Shown: positions 42,033 through 53,200 of the stretch, piece by piece
How the letters are laid out: each line of letters starts with the position of its first letter
Position numbering within the stretch: the first letter of the stretch is position 1
Origin: Cohnella thailandensis
GTDB taxonomy: Bacteria > Bacillota > Bacilli > Paenibacillales > Paenibacillaceae
Reading direction: 5' to 3'
Length of the DNA stretch: 64,000 nucleotides
Assembly (NCBI RefSeq): GCF_014212135.1
Contig: NZ_JACJVQ010000024.1
Span: 1 to 64,000, forward strand
The notes under the pieces: model-generated
Databases searched by the model: none
The model's input: the letters and a program-made list of their open reading frames with translations, nothing else
What the model was told of the DNA's origin: nothing
Program-made: the position numbers and the translations under genes

Positions 42033-42956
42033 TTGTCCACTGCAACTGCAACCAAGAAAAAACGCGATTTTCACCAAATAACGAAAGGCTGGAATGTCCT
42101 ATTTAACATTCTCGCCACTCTTTTCTCGTTCCTTTGCGTGTTCCCGTTCGTTTTCGTGCTGATCATCTCGTTTACCGACGAGAAGGCGCTCGCTACCAAC
42201 GGATATCGGATCATTCCGGAGAAGTGGAGCTTTGAAGCCTACGAATATATTTTCCAAACCGGCGATACGCTGCTGCGCTCTTATGGGGTGACGATTCTGG
42301 TGACGGTCGTCGGCACGCTCGTCAGCCTGGTAATGATCGCGCTGTATGCTTACGCCGTATCCCGCAAGAGCTTCGCCTACCGGAGATTCTTCAATCTTTT
42401 TGCCGTGTTCACGATGCTGTTCAACGGCGGGATGATCCCGACCTACATCGTCGTCACGCAGCTGCTTCATCTGAAAGACAACATCTGGGCGCTGATTCTG
42501 CCAATGGCGATGAACGCCTTCTACATTATGATTCTGCGTACCTTCTACATTACGGGCATTCCCGACGCGATCATCGAATCGGGCAAGATCGACGGCGCGG
42601 GCGAGTTCAAGATCTTCATCCGCCTCGTGCTTCCGCTGTCGCTCCCGGGTCTCGCGACGATCGGCCTGTTCAGCACTCTGGGTTATTGGAACGACTGGTT
42701 TAACGCTCTGCTGTATATCGAAAACCCGAATTTGGTTCCCTTGCAATCGATGCTTATGAGAATAGAATCGAGCATGCAGTTCATTCAGCAGAACTCGCTC
42801 AACAGCGCGGTCAGCCTCGAAGCTCTCGCTTCGATGCCTCAGGATACGGCCCGGATGGCGATGGTCGTCTTGGCGACGCTGCCGATCATCTTCGCTTATC
42901 CGTTCTTCCAGCGTTACTTCGTGCAAGGCTTGACGGTCGGATCGGTTAAGGAATAA
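42033..42956 (+). CDS. Sugar ABC transporter permease, LplC/YtcP type
   Basis: A membrane subunit of 307 residues with six spans. The EAA loop reads DAIIESGKIDGAGEFKIFIR. It begins with TTG at 42033 with AAAGGAGGG 7 bases before it. It forms a heterodimeric channel with the preceding gene product. No ATPase gene follows; the GH3 gene is next after a 372-bp gap. Confidence 0.92.
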   Translation: MSTATATKKKRDFHQITKGWNVLFNILATLFSFLCVFPFVFVLIISFTDEKALATNGYRIIPEKWSFEAYEYIFQTGDTLLRSYGVTILVTVVGTLVSLVMIALYAYAVSRKSFAYRRFFNLFAVFTMLFNGGMIPTYIVVTQLLHLKDNIWALILPMAMNAFYIMILRTFYITGIPDAIIESGKIDGAGEFKIFIRLVLPLSLPGLATIGLFSTLGYWNDWFNALLYIENPNLVPLQSMLMRIESSMQFIQQNSLNSAVSLEALASMPQDTARMAMVVLATLPIIFAYPFFQRYFVQGLTVGSVKE

Positions 42957-43328
42957 GGTCGAGACATAAGCGGTTTCCCGGGCGCGAGCCCGGGGCCCCC
43001 CATGGGGGCATTGCGGGATCGCAGGCCATGTTACGCCACATAACGGACACAAGCGACGCTTAAAGGCCCGGAAAACAAGTTCTGGAAGTTTTACGGACAT
43101 CCAGTCCGTTAGCGACCCGTTTTTGCTTAAAAGAGGCGTTTACGTCCTTCTAAGGGGTTCCTATGTCCGTTAGAAATCGAAGGACGCCATTTAGCCGCCC
43201 TACCGGACTGGATGTCCGTAAGAGGGGAATCGGCACCGGATTTGATCGTGAGACCGAGAATCAGATCGCAAGAAGAGGAAGAATGTGCGAAATATCGCGC
43301 GTCGGCGCCGAGAGAGAAGGGTGAGAGA
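42957..43328. repeat. Intergenic palindrome-rich region before the GH3 gene
   Basis: No gene is visible. GC-rich hairpins at about 42976-43010 (CCCGGG.. and CCCCCATGGGGG) may weaken transcription. From 43039 to 43222 ACGGACA/TGTCCG motifs recur at roughly 50-bp steps (43043, 43093, with a related ACGTCC at 43142). An 18-bp sequence TTACGGACATCCAGTCCG (43091-43108) returns as a perfect inverted copy at 43204-43221. Confidence 0.75.
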
Positions 43329-45638
43329 GTGGACTATAGAGACGCTTCGAAGTCGCCCGAGGAACGGGCGGAGCTGCTGCTTCGGCAGATGACGACGGAA
43401 GAGAAGGTCGGCCAGTTGATCCAACCGTTCGGCTGGCAGGCCTATGATCATAGAGACGGGAAAATCGAGCTGACGGATTCGTTCAAAGAGCAGGTGAAGC
43501 GCGGAGGAGTCGGCGCGTTGTACGGAACGCTTCGCGCGGACCCGTGGACCGGCGTCACCCTCGAGACCGGGCTGTCGCCTGCCGAAGGCGCGGACGCGGT
43601 GAACGAGATCCAGCGCTACGCGATCGAGAATTCGCGATTGGGCATTCCGCTCCTGATCGGAGAGGAATGCTCGCATGGGCACATGGCGATCGGCGGCACG
43701 GTTTATCCGGTGCCGCTCGTGATCGGCAGCTCGTGGAACGTCGACCTGTACCGCGAGATGTGCCGCGCGGTCGCGAAGGAGACGCGCGCCCAAGGCGGCG
43801 CGGTCACGTACTCGCCGGTGCTCGACGTCGTCCGCGACCCTCGCTGGGGGCGGACGGAGGAATGCTTCGGCGAGGACCCTTATCTGATCGGCGAGATGGC
43901 GGTCGCCGCCGTCGAAGGAATGCAAGGGCAGTCGCTGGCCTCCGAGGACAGCGTGGCCGTGACGCTGAAGCACTACGTCGGCTACGGCAGCTCGGAAGGC
44001 GGGCGCAACGCCGGGCCGGTGCACATGGGCTGGCGCGAGCTGCTCGAGGTCGACCTGCATCCGTTCCGCAAGGCGGTGGAAGCGGGCGCGGCCTCGATCA
44101 TGCCGGCTTATAACGAGATCGACGGCGTTCCGTGCACGGTGAACAAGAAGCTCTTGGACGACATTCTCGTCGGCGAATGGGGCTTCGACGGCATGATCAT
44201 CACCGACTGCGGCGCGATCGACATGCTGGCGGCCGGGCACGACATCGCCGAGGACGGCCAGGAAGCGGCCGCGCGGTCGCTCGAGGCCGGCATCGACATG
44301 GAGATGTCGGGCGAGATGTTCGGCAAGCATCTGTTGAATGCGGCCGCAGCCGGGAAGTTGAACCTGGAGGCGCTCGACCGGGCGGCTCGCCGGGTGCTGA
44401 CGCTCAAGTTCCGGCTGGGATTGTTCGAGCAGCCTTACGGGAACGCCCGGCTCGCCGGGGAGCTCATCGGAAGCGAGGAGCACCGGAAGCTGGCGCGGCA
44501 GCTCGCGGCGGAAGGCGCGGTGCTGCTGAAGAACGAAGGAGCGGCGCTGCCGCTGTCGGCGGACGACTGCGGCGTCATCGCGGTCATCGGGCCGAACGCG
44601 GACAACGGCTATAACCAGCTCGGCGACTACACGTCGCCGCAGCCGGCGGGCCGGGTCGCGACGGTTCTCGCGGGCCTGCAGGCTCGTTTCGCGGACGAGC
44701 CGGGTCGCGTGCTGTACGCGCCGGGCTGCCGCATTCGCGGCGAGGACCGCGAAGGGTTCCCGTTCGCGCTGGAGACGGCGGCCAAGGCCGACACGATCGT
44801 GATGGTCGTCGGCGGCTCCAGCGCCCGGGACTTCGGCGAAGGGACGATCGACCTTCGCACCGGGGCTTCTCTCGTGACGGGGGACTCCTGGAACGACATG
44901 GACTGCGGCGAAGGCATCGACCGCCTGTCGCTTCGCCTGTCGGGCGTCCAGCTTGAGCTGATCCAAGAGATTCATAAGCTGGGCAAGAAGCTGATCGTCG
45001 TCTACGTCAACGGACGGCCGATCGCCGAGCCTTGGATCGACGAGCGCGCGGACGCCATTCTCGAAGCCTGGTACCCAGGCCAAGAGGGCGGCCACGCAAT
45101 CGCCGACCTGCTGTTCGGCGACGCGAATCCTTCGGGACGGCTGACGATCTCGATTCCGAAGCACGTCGGGCAGCTTCCGGTGTTCTACAACGGCAAGCGT
45201 TCCAGAGGCAAGAGGTACCTGGAGGCCGATTCCCGGCCGCAGTATCCGTTCGGCTTCGGGCTTAGCTATACGGAATATCGTTACGACAATTTGAAGGTTT
45301 CGACCGGCGTCATCGGAACGGACGGCGAAGCGACCGTCACGGTGGACGTGACGAACGCGGGAGAGCGCGCCGGCTCGGAAGTCGTTCAATTATATATCTC
45401 CGACCGGGCGAGCGCGTACACCCGTCCGGAGCGGGAGCTGAAGGGCTTCCGCAAGATCGAGCTGGCGCCGGGAGAGACGAAGACCGTCGCGTTCCGGGTC
45501 GGGGCCGCCGAGCTGGAGTACGTCGGCGAGAACTACGAGAGAGTCGTCGAGCCGGGCGCGTTCCGGATCCTTGTCGGCGGCAGCTCGGTCGAGACGCTTG
45601 AAGCGGAGCTTCTCGTGGAGAAGGAGGCAGGGCGATGA
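43329..45638 (+). CDS. Glycoside hydrolase family 3 (beta-glucosidase/beta-xylosidase type)
   Basis: A 769-residue cytoplasmic enzyme with no signal peptide. The N-terminal barrel holds EEKVGQLIQPFGW, VTLKHYVGYG and the nucleophile Asp293 in MIITDCGAIDML. The middle alpha/beta domain has AVIGPNADNGYNQLGDYT. The C-terminal third ends with a fibronectin-III-like domain (YPFGFGLSYTEYRY onwards). The TDCGAIDM form resembles beta-xylosidases, but beta-glucosidases and other specificities share this fold. GTG 43329 has GAAGG 8 bases upstream. An in-frame ATG at 43212 lies within a palindromic repeat and is rejected. Overlaps the next gene by 4 bp. Confidence 0.88.
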   Translation: MDYRDASKSPEERAELLLRQMTTEEKVGQLIQPFGWQAYDHRDGKIELTDSFKEQVKRGGVGALYGTLRADPWTGVTLETGLSPAEGADAVNEIQRYAIENSRLGIPLLIGEECSHGHMAIGGTVYPVPLVIGSSWNVDLYREMCRAVAKETRAQGGAVTYSPVLDVVRDPRWGRTEECFGEDPYLIGEMAVAAVEGMQGQSLASEDSVAVTLKHYVGYGSSEGGRNAGPVHMGWRELLEVDLHPFRKAVEAGAASIMPAYNEIDGVPCTVNKKLLDDILVGEWGFDGMIITDCGAIDMLAAGHDIAEDGQEAAARSLEAGIDMEMSGEMFGKHLLNAAAAGKLNLEALDRAARRVLTLKFRLGLFEQPYGNARLAGELIGSEEHRKLARQLAAEGAVLLKNEGAALPLSADDCGVIAVIGPNADNGYNQLGDYTSPQPAGRVATVLAGLQARFADEPGRVLYAPGCRIRGEDREGFPFALETAAKADTIVMVVGGSSARDFGEGTIDLRTGASLVTGDSWNDMDCGEGIDRLSLRLSGVQLELIQEIHKLGKKLIVVYVNGRPIAEPWIDERADAILEAWYPGQEGGHAIADLLFGDANPSGRLTISIPKHVGQLPVFYNGKRSRGKRYLEADSRPQYPFGFGLSYTEYRYDNLKVSTGVIGTDGEATVTVDVTNAGERAGSEVVQLYISDRASAYTRPERELKGFRKIELAPGETKTVAFRVGAAELEYVGENYERVVEPGAFRILVGGSSVETLEAELLVEKEAGR

Positions 45639-48600
45639 ACCCGATGCTGGAGAGAGTCAATCGCTTCATTCGAGAGCTGGCCGATGTCCAGTGGCTCGAG
45701 CGGCGGGCGATTCGCGATTGGTCTATCGAGAAGAAATACTATGTTCTGCCAGGCGAGTACGAGGAGCTCGGCGCGATCGACAGGCCGGGCTTGACCGACG
45801 GCGACGAAGGAGCGGGGCTCGGAACCGTTCCGTTCCCGAGCAAGCAGGGCACGACGTATTTCTTCCGGACGAAGCTGAACATTCCTTCGGAATGGAAGGC
45901 TGCGGCAGGTCCGATCGGGCTCGTCTTCGAGTCCGGCGGCGAAGGGCTGCTGCGGGTGAACGGGGCGTCGTGGGCGGGACTCGACCGCAACCATACGTTC
46001 GCTCTCCTGGACGCCGCGAAGATTGGAAGCTCCCCGGAGCTCGAGATCGAGCTGTACGATCCGATTCCGGAGCCGAACGATCCGCTGAACCGCCAAGCGG
46101 TCATCCAGCCGCCGATCTCGGGCGTTCGCAGCGAGCTCGTCCAAGCGAACGGCGCCGCGCAAAGCCTGATGTACGCGGCGACGATCGTGCGCGATTCGGC
46201 GCTGCTGCTGCCGGAATCGGACCTTCGCCGGACGCGTCTGTTCGAGGCTTTGTTCCGCGCGATGGACTCGTTCGTCGGCATGGAAGAGAGCGAGATTCGC
46301 GAAGGCGGCGGGCTTAAGCGGATCGAAGAGAAGCTTGCGGAAGACGTTCGCCAGGTCGGCGGCAACGCCGAAGGCCTGATCCGGATGGTCGGCCAATCCC
46401 ATATCGACATCGCCTGGCTGTGGCCGGTGCGGGAGACGGTTCGCAAGGCGAGCCGGACATTTTCGACAGTTGATGCCCTCATGAGGGAATATCCCGACTT
46501 CAAGTACTCGCAGAGCCAGCCGCTCCTGTTCGAGTTCCTGAAGGAGAACGATCCCGAGCTGTATGGCCGGATCAAGGAGAGAATCAAGGAAGGCCGCGTC
46601 GAGCTCGTCGGCGGCATGTGGGTGGAGCCGGACCTGAACATCCCGAGCGGGGAGTCGCTCATCCGCCAGATGCTGTACGGCCAGCGCTTCTACCAAGAGG
46701 AGTTCGGCCTTGTCTCGAAGATCGAATGGCTGCCCGACACGTTCGGCTATTGCGCGTCGCTGCCCCAGATTCTGAAGCACGGCGGCATCGAATACTTCAT
46801 GACGACGAAGCTCGGCTGGAACGACACGAACGTCTTCCCGCACGACCTGTTCCATTGGGTCGGCATCGACGGCACGCCGATTCTGTCTTACCTGAATCAC
46901 GGCGTCAACGAGCACACGCTGCCGAAGGACATTCACGACCATTGGCAGTCTTACCGCCAGAAATCCGTTCATCCCGAGCAGATGCTGCTGTACGGCCACG
47001 GCGACGGAGGCGGCGGGGTGACCCGCGAGATGATCGAATACGTCGACCGCTCCGAGCTCATGGTCGGCCAACCGGCGAACCGGTACGGCACGGCGGCCGA
47101 CTTCTTCGAGGGAACCGGGAAGAGCCGGGATTCGCTGCCTTCCTGGCACGGCGACTTGTACCTGGAGCTGCACCGCGGCACCTACACGACGCATGGGCGG
47201 AACAAGCGCAGCAACCGCAAAGCGGAGCTGCTGTACCGCGAAGCCGAGCTGTGGATGGCCCTTGCTCTTCCGAGCTTAAACGCGGAAGCGGAGAAGGAGC
47301 TGCGCGGGCGGCTGCATGAGGGATGGAAGCTCATCCTGCTGAACCAATTCCACGACATCATTCCCGGCTCCGCGATTCCGGAAGCGTACCGGACCTCGGA
47401 GAAGGAGTACAAGGAGATCGAAGCTTACGGAAGCTCGAGCCTGAAAGCCGTGCTGCCGCTTCTCGTCGACAGGATCGACGCGTCGTCGGCATCGGATTCG
47501 GCGCGGGAAGGAACGCCGTACGTCGTCTTCAACAGCCTCGGCTGGAAGCGGGACGTTCTGATCGAGCTGACGGACGCGGGAGAAGGGGTTGCCGCTTACG
47601 ACTCCGAAGGCAACCGTCTCGCAAGCGACGCCTTCGGGACGGGCGGCCTCGCGGTGCTCGTGCCGGACGTGCCTGCGTTCGGCTACAAGACCATTGCGGT
47701 TCGCCGGGAGAGCGGGGCGAACGGCGGCGAAGCGGTTGGTTCGAAGAGCGCAACGGCGGCTGCCGCGGGACAGGCACTCGGAGAACGCTGGGAGACGGAC
47801 CGCTACCTCGTCCGCTTCAACGAGCGGGGAGAAATCGTCGGCCTCTTCGACAAGGAGGCCGGGCGCGAGATCGTGAAGCCGGGAGAAGCGGCGAACCGCT
47901 TCCACTTCTATCACGACCGTCCGACGCTGTGGGACGCGTGGGACATCGACGACCGCTACGAGAAGCAGCGCGCCGGAGAGGCGGAGCTGCTCGAGAAGAG
48001 CGTCGTCCTGCAAGGGGAGACGATGGATATCCTGCGCTTCCGCTGGAAGGTCCATCGGTCGGAGATCGAACAAGAGCTCCGCTTCTATCGCCATGACAAG
48101 AGAATCGACTTCCAGACTCGAGTCTCCTGGAACGAAGATAACAAGCTGCTCAAGGTCGGCTTCCCGATCGACGTCGTCGCGAGCAAGGCGACCTACGAGA
48201 TTCCGTTCGGGGCGCTGGAGCGTCCGACTCACCGCAACACGAGCTGGGAGCAGGCGCAGTACGAGGTGTGCGGCCATCGCTTCGCGGACGTGTCCGAGCA
48301 CGGGTACGGCGTCAGCCTCATGAACGACTGCAAATACGGCTACGACGTTCAGGGCACGACGCTTCGCCTGTCGCTGCTCCGCGCGCCGAAGTGGCCGGAC
48401 GACACGGCCGATCTGGGCGAGCACGTCTTCACGTATTCGCTCTACCCTCACGAGGGAGATTGGCGGATCGCGAACACGGTTCGCAGCGCGGCCGAGCTCA
48501 ACGCGGACGCCGTCGTCTTGAAGGCGCACCCCCGGAAAGACGATCTGTCGGCGGACGAGCTGCTGCCTGCGGTCGGAGCGCTCCTGCCGTTCGAGAGCGA

Positions 48601-48838
48601 GCACGTCGTGCTCGACACGGTCAAGCCTGCCGAGGACGGCGACGGCATCGTGCTTCGCTTCTACGAATCGTCCGGCGGACGGGGCCGCGCCAAGCTGACC
48701 TGGCCTCGGCCGTTCGAGAGCGCCTTCGTCTCGAATGCGCTCGAGGAGGAGCTGGGGCCGATCGAGTCGAAGAATAGAACGATCGAGCTGAGCTTCTCGC
48801 CGTACGAGATTAAAACCGTTAAATTCAAAGGCCGTTAA
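45635..48838 (+). CDS. Alpha-mannosidase, GH38 (large, cytosolic MAN2C1-like form)
   Basis: A zinc-dependent retaining alpha-mannosidase of 1067 residues, without signal peptide. After a ~245-residue N-terminal domain the catalytic domain begins with GQSHIDIAWLWPVRETVRK (zinc ligands His256 and Asp258). The nucleophile is Asp368 in WLPDTFGYCASLPQIL, and the later HDIIPGSAIPEAY block carries another metal ligand. The C-terminal ~500 residues are the GH38 beta domains. The start is translationally coupled to the GH3 gene (ATGA). Cytosolic enzymes of this form trim free oligomannosides. Confidence 0.92.
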   Translation: MNPMLERVNRFIRELADVQWLERRAIRDWSIEKKYYVLPGEYEELGAIDRPGLTDGDEGAGLGTVPFPSKQGTTYFFRTKLNIPSEWKAAAGPIGLVFESGGEGLLRVNGASWAGLDRNHTFALLDAAKIGSSPELEIELYDPIPEPNDPLNRQAVIQPPISGVRSELVQANGAAQSLMYAATIVRDSALLLPESDLRRTRLFEALFRAMDSFVGMEESEIREGGGLKRIEEKLAEDVRQVGGNAEGLIRMVGQSHIDIAWLWPVRETVRKASRTFSTVDALMREYPDFKYSQSQPLLFEFLKENDPELYGRIKERIKEGRVELVGGMWVEPDLNIPSGESLIRQMLYGQRFYQEEFGLVSKIEWLPDTFGYCASLPQILKHGGIEYFMTTKLGWNDTNVFPHDLFHWVGIDGTPILSYLNHGVNEHTLPKDIHDHWQSYRQKSVHPEQMLLYGHGDGGGGVTREMIEYVDRSELMVGQPANRYGTAADFFEGTGKSRDSLPSWHGDLYLELHRGTYTTHGRNKRSNRKAELLYREAELWMALALPSLNAEAEKELRGRLHEGWKLILLNQFHDIIPGSAIPEAYRTSEKEYKEIEAYGSSSLKAVLPLLVDRIDASSASDSAREGTPYVVFNSLGWKRDVLIELTDAGEGVAAYDSEGNRLASDAFGTGGLAVLVPDVPAFGYKTIAVRRESGANGGEAVGSKSATAAAAGQALGERWETDRYLVRFNERGEIVGLFDKEAGREIVKPGEAANRFHFYHDRPTLWDAWDIDDRYEKQRAGEAELLEKSVVLQGETMDILRFRWKVHRSEIEQELRFYRHDKRIDFQTRVSWNEDNKLLKVGFPIDVVASKATYEIPFGALERPTHRNTSWEQAQYEVCGHRFADVSEHGYGVSLMNDCKYGYDVQGTTLRLSLLRAPKWPDDTADLGEHVFTYSLYPHEGDWRIANTVRSAAELNADAVVLKAHPRKDDLSADELLPAVGALLPFESEHVVLDTVKPAEDGDGIVLRFYESSGGRGRAKLTWPRPFESAFVSNALEEELGPIESKNRTIELSFSPYEIKTVKFKGR

Positions 48839-48972
48839 CCTCCAAGGCCATTAATGATAGCAAGACCGACGAGACGCAATGGGCGGACGACAACCGGATC
48901 CTGACACAACCATCCGATGCCGTCCGCCTCCCCGTTCGCCGGATCTTCGACAAAGGTGGAGAGCCCAAAACC

Positions 48973-50298
48973 ATGGAACAATTCCGACTGCCCAAAATCG
49001 ACATGCCGCGCCTGGAGCTGCCCAAAGCGATCCAAGAGGTGCTGAAAGAAGCCGAGACCCGTCTGGCTCATCGGCCTAAGCTTCTCCGGCTTTTCAAGAA
49101 CTGCTTCCCGAACACCCTGGAGACGACCACGAAGCTGCTGAACGACGGCACGACGTTCGTCATCACCGGCGACATCCCGGCCTCCTGGCTGCGCGACTCG
49201 GTCGAGCAAGTGATTCACTACGTGCCGCACGCCAAGGACGACGCCGATCTGCAGCGCATCATCGCCGGCCTGATCCGTCGCCATACGGAATACATCAAGA
49301 TCGACCCGTACGCCAACGCGTTCAACGAATCCGCGAACGACTGGCACTGGAACACGACCGACGAGACCGAGATGTCCCCGTGGGTGTGGGAGCGCAAGTT
49401 CGAGATCGACTCGCTCTGCTTCCCGATCCGTCTCGCTTACCATTACTGGAAGGAGACCGGCCGCGCGGATATTTTCGATGCGGGCTTCAAGGAAGCGATG
49501 CGCGTCATCATCGACTTGTTCAAAACCGAACAACGCCACTTCGAGAAGTCGCCGTACCGCTTTACGCGCAACAACGGCATTATCCACGACTCCCTGCGCA
49601 ACGGCGGACTCGGCATGCCGGTCAATTACACGGGCATGGTCTGGTCGGGCTTCCGCTCGAGCGACGACGCGTGCGACTTCCACTACAACATTCCGGGCAA
49701 CATGTTCGCCGTCGTGATTATCCGCCACATGCAGGAATTCGCCGAGTGGGTTTTCCGCGATATGGCGCTGCTCGCCGAATTGAAGGAGCTGGAGCTGGAG
49801 ATCGATTACGGCATCCGCCTGTACGGCATCTACCGTCACCCCGAGTTCGGGCCGATCTACGCGTACGAGACGGACGGCTACGGCAACTACTGCCTGATGG
49901 ACGACGCCGGCACGCCGGGCCTGATGTCCATTCCGTACCTGGGCTACGTGTCCGCGGACGATCCGATCTACCAGAACACGCGCCGCTTCGCGCTGAGCAA
50001 GGAGAATCCGTTCTACTACGAGGGCAAGGTGGCCAAGGGCATCGGAAGCCCCCACACGCCGCCGGACTACATCTGGCACATGGCCCTGTCCATGCAGGGA
50101 CTGACCGCTTCTACCGCTGAGGAGAAGCTCGAAATGATCGCGATGCTGGAGTCGACCGACGCGGATACCGGCTTCATGCACGAAGGCTTCCACGCGGACG
50201 ATCCGGCCGTGTTCACCCGCAAGTGGTTCGCTTGGTCCAACAGTCTCTTCTCCCAGCTTGTCTATAAGGCGATGAAGGATGGTTTGCTCGATGGCTAA
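48973..50298 (+). CDS. GH125 exo-alpha-1,6-mannosidase
   Basis: A 441-residue (alpha/alpha)6-barrel enzyme of family GH125 (formerly DUF1237). The signature TGDIPASWLRDSVEQVIHY is at about residues 65-83, and NESANDWHWNTTDETEM and SGFRSSDDACDFHYNIPGNM follow. Characterised members from Streptococcus pneumoniae and Clostridium perfringens remove alpha-1,6-linked mannose from non-reducing ends and sit in N-glycan operons with GH38. There is no signal peptide. It overlaps the next gene by 8 bp. Confidence 0.93.
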   Translation: MEQFRLPKIDMPRLELPKAIQEVLKEAETRLAHRPKLLRLFKNCFPNTLETTTKLLNDGTTFVITGDIPASWLRDSVEQVIHYVPHAKDDADLQRIIAGLIRRHTEYIKIDPYANAFNESANDWHWNTTDETEMSPWVWERKFEIDSLCFPIRLAYHYWKETGRADIFDAGFKEAMRVIIDLFKTEQRHFEKSPYRFTRNNGIIHDSLRNGGLGMPVNYTGMVWSGFRSSDDACDFHYNIPGNMFAVVIIRHMQEFAEWVFRDMALLAELKELELEIDYGIRLYGIYRHPEFGPIYAYETDGYGNYCLMDDAGTPGLMSIPYLGYVSADDPIYQNTRRFALSKENPFYYEGKVAKGIGSPHTPPDYIWHMALSMQGLTASTAEEKLEMIAMLESTDADTGFMHEGFHADDPAVFTRKWFAWSNSLFSQLVYKAMKDGLLDG

Positions 50299-53200
50299 AA
50301 ATATTATTTTCTACGATGCCGCTTTCCCCGGGGCTCCCGTCCTGAGCGCGTCCGAACTGGAGCGGTTGAAGGAGCTGGGCTTGGTCGTCGGCGCGGTCGA
50401 GTTGGGCGATAGCCTTACGGGGGCGGAAGGGGGCAGCTTCGTTACCTTGCATGCCCCGTACTTTCCCGTAACGGCTTGGGAGGACATTCTCGCTTACCTG
50501 AAGCGCGGCGGCGGCCTGATCAGCGCGGGCGGAGCTCCGTTCCGCAGCCCGGTTCGCCAAGAAGGCGGAGATTGGAAGATCGAGGTCGATCAGACCGCGT
50601 ACTACCGCCATCTCCGCATTCACGAGATGCTGCCGGTTCAAGTGGAGCGGGTAGTCGGGTTGAAGGCGAATGACGAGATTCCTTTGTTCGGCGGAAGCGA
50701 GACGCTGCTTGATGCTTCGGATACGTGGAACCTCGTTCCGCACGTGACGAAATCCAGCGACCTGCCGCACCAGATGGGCTCGGCGGGCCCGATGGACGCG
50801 CATGTGTATCCGCTTCTGAAGGGAGTTACGGCGGAAGGCCGCGAGGTCGCCGCTCCGGTCGTTCTCTGGGAGAACACGAAGGGCGACTTCGCCGGCGGCC
50901 GCTGGCTGTTCGTGAACCACCCTCTGGGCGCGGACTTCGCCGCCCGCGGCGGCTTGAACGCGCTCGAGGCTTGGATTCGCTTCGTCTCGGCGGGCGTGAC
51001 CGAGCTGTGGCTGAAGCCGAACTACGCTTCTTACGAGCTTCACGAGCGTCCGATGCTGACGCTTCAGGCTCAGAAGCTCGGCCGCGGCGAGGCTCGCAAG
51101 TGGACGTTCGACATCTGCATCGGCCGGGAGGACGGCGCGGGGGAGCCCCTTCGCTATCCGCTTGAGGAGACCGTGACGGAAGCGCTCGGCCTGTGGCGCC
51201 TTCCGGTCTGGCAGGACTTGAAGAGCGGCTACTACCGCGTCGTCTGCCGCGCCGAATCGGAGGACGGAGAGGTTCGCATCCTCCGCCAGGGCTTCTGGGC
51301 GCACGACGCCGCGCTGCTCGCCGAAGGTACGCCGGTCAAGGCCGGACGCGACTACTTCGAGAAGGACGGCCGCCCGCTGCCCGTCGTGGGCATGACGTAC
51401 ATGACGTCGGACGTGGCGCGCAAGTTCCTTTTCCTCCCGAACGTGTCCGTCTGGGACCGCGACATGGCGCAGATGCGCCGCGCGGGCATCAACTGGATTC
51501 GCACGGGCATCTGGACCGCCTACCGCAACGTCATGCAGGTGGACGGCCACGCTTCCGAAGAAGTGCTGCGCTCGATCGACGCCTTCATCCTGACGGCGAA
51601 GAAGCACGGCCTGCAGCTGACGTTCACGTTCTTCTCGTTCACTCCGGAGACGTGGGAAGGGACGAACCCTTACCTCGATCCTCGCAGCCTGGAAGCGCAG
51701 AAGCGGTTCATTCGCTCCATCGTCAGCCGGCACAAGGACACGAAGAACATCGACTGGGATCTCATCAACGAGCCTTCGATGTTCGATCCGCCTCGCATTT
51801 TCTCGAATGGGCCGCGTTCGGCGCGGGATCGCTTCGAGCAGGAAGCTTACGCGGAATGGTTGGAGAAGCGCCATGGCTCGATCGACTTGTTGAGGGAACG
51901 CTGGAGCATGACGCCGGGAGAGCTGCCTAGCTTCGCCGCCGCCCGCATTCCGGAGCCGGAGGAGATCAACTTCGACGTGCAGGACATGCATCAAGGCAAG
52001 AAGGGCACGCGTTGGCTCGACTACGTGCTGTTCTCGATGGACATGCACAACCGCTGGGCGAAGGAGCTCACCGACGCGATCAAGGAAGAGTGCCCGGACC
52101 ACCTGGTGACCGTCGGGCAGGACGAGGCGCTCGGCGCGCAGCGTCCGTCTCCGTTCTTCTACGGCTCCGAGGTCGACTACACGACCGTTCACTCCTGGTG
52201 GCTGAACGACCAGCTTCTGTGGGACGGCATCTTCGCCAAGACGGCGGACAAGCCGAACCTCATTCAGGAGACGGGCATCATGTACGTCGAGACGCCGGAA
52301 GGGCTCGCGAAGCGCTCGGAAGAAGAGCTGCGCTCGATCCTCGAGCGCAAGTACGCTTACGCGTTCGCCACCGGCGGAGCGGGTGCGGTTCACTGGATCT
52401 GGAACACGAACTTCTACATGGACAACGCGAACGAGTCCCATATCGGGGCGCTGCGCGCGGACGGCACGGAGAAGCCGGAGGCGGACGTGTCCTATGACTT
52501 CGGAGCGTTCATCGAAGCGACTCGCGACCTGTTCAAGGGGCGCCGGCTTGAAGACGTCGCGGTCGTCTTCCCGTATTCGAACGACTTCTCGAACCGGAAG
52601 CTCGCCTACGACGCCACGACGAAGCTGACCCGCGTGCTCTCTTACGAGCTGAAGGTGCCTTTCCGCGGCGTGTCGGAATATGATCTGCAGCCGCTTCGGG
52701 ACGTTCCCGCCAAGCTCATTCTGTTCCCGTCGGCGCATAATGTCGACGATTCGGCGATGGCGGAGCTGCTGGCGATCGTCGGCGAGACCGGAGCGACGCT
52801 GGTGCTGACCGGCCCGGCGGGCATCGACGCTTATTGGCGCCATACGGACCGGCTGGCGGGTTTATTAGGGGAGAGAAAACTAGGCAATGTGGTCCGCGAG
52901 GAGCGGATCGAGGTTGGCGGACGGAAACTGTCCGTGAGCTATGGGCAACGACGTATCGCGGAGGTGGCCAAGGAGTCTCCGGCGAATGTTGGGGCTGCTC
53001 AAGGGGCGGATCGTTTGGTTGAAGCTGCCCACGGCAAGGGCCGCGTCATCTGGAGCGGGCTGCCTCTGGAGCTGAATGATCGCAGCGAGCCGATCGCGGC
53101 TCTGTACGAGCATGCTCTGAAGGCTGCGGGCTGCGGGCCGGACCTGGAATGGATCCAGGGCGGCGAGCTGCCGGGCGTTTACGGCCGCAAGCTGGCTTTC

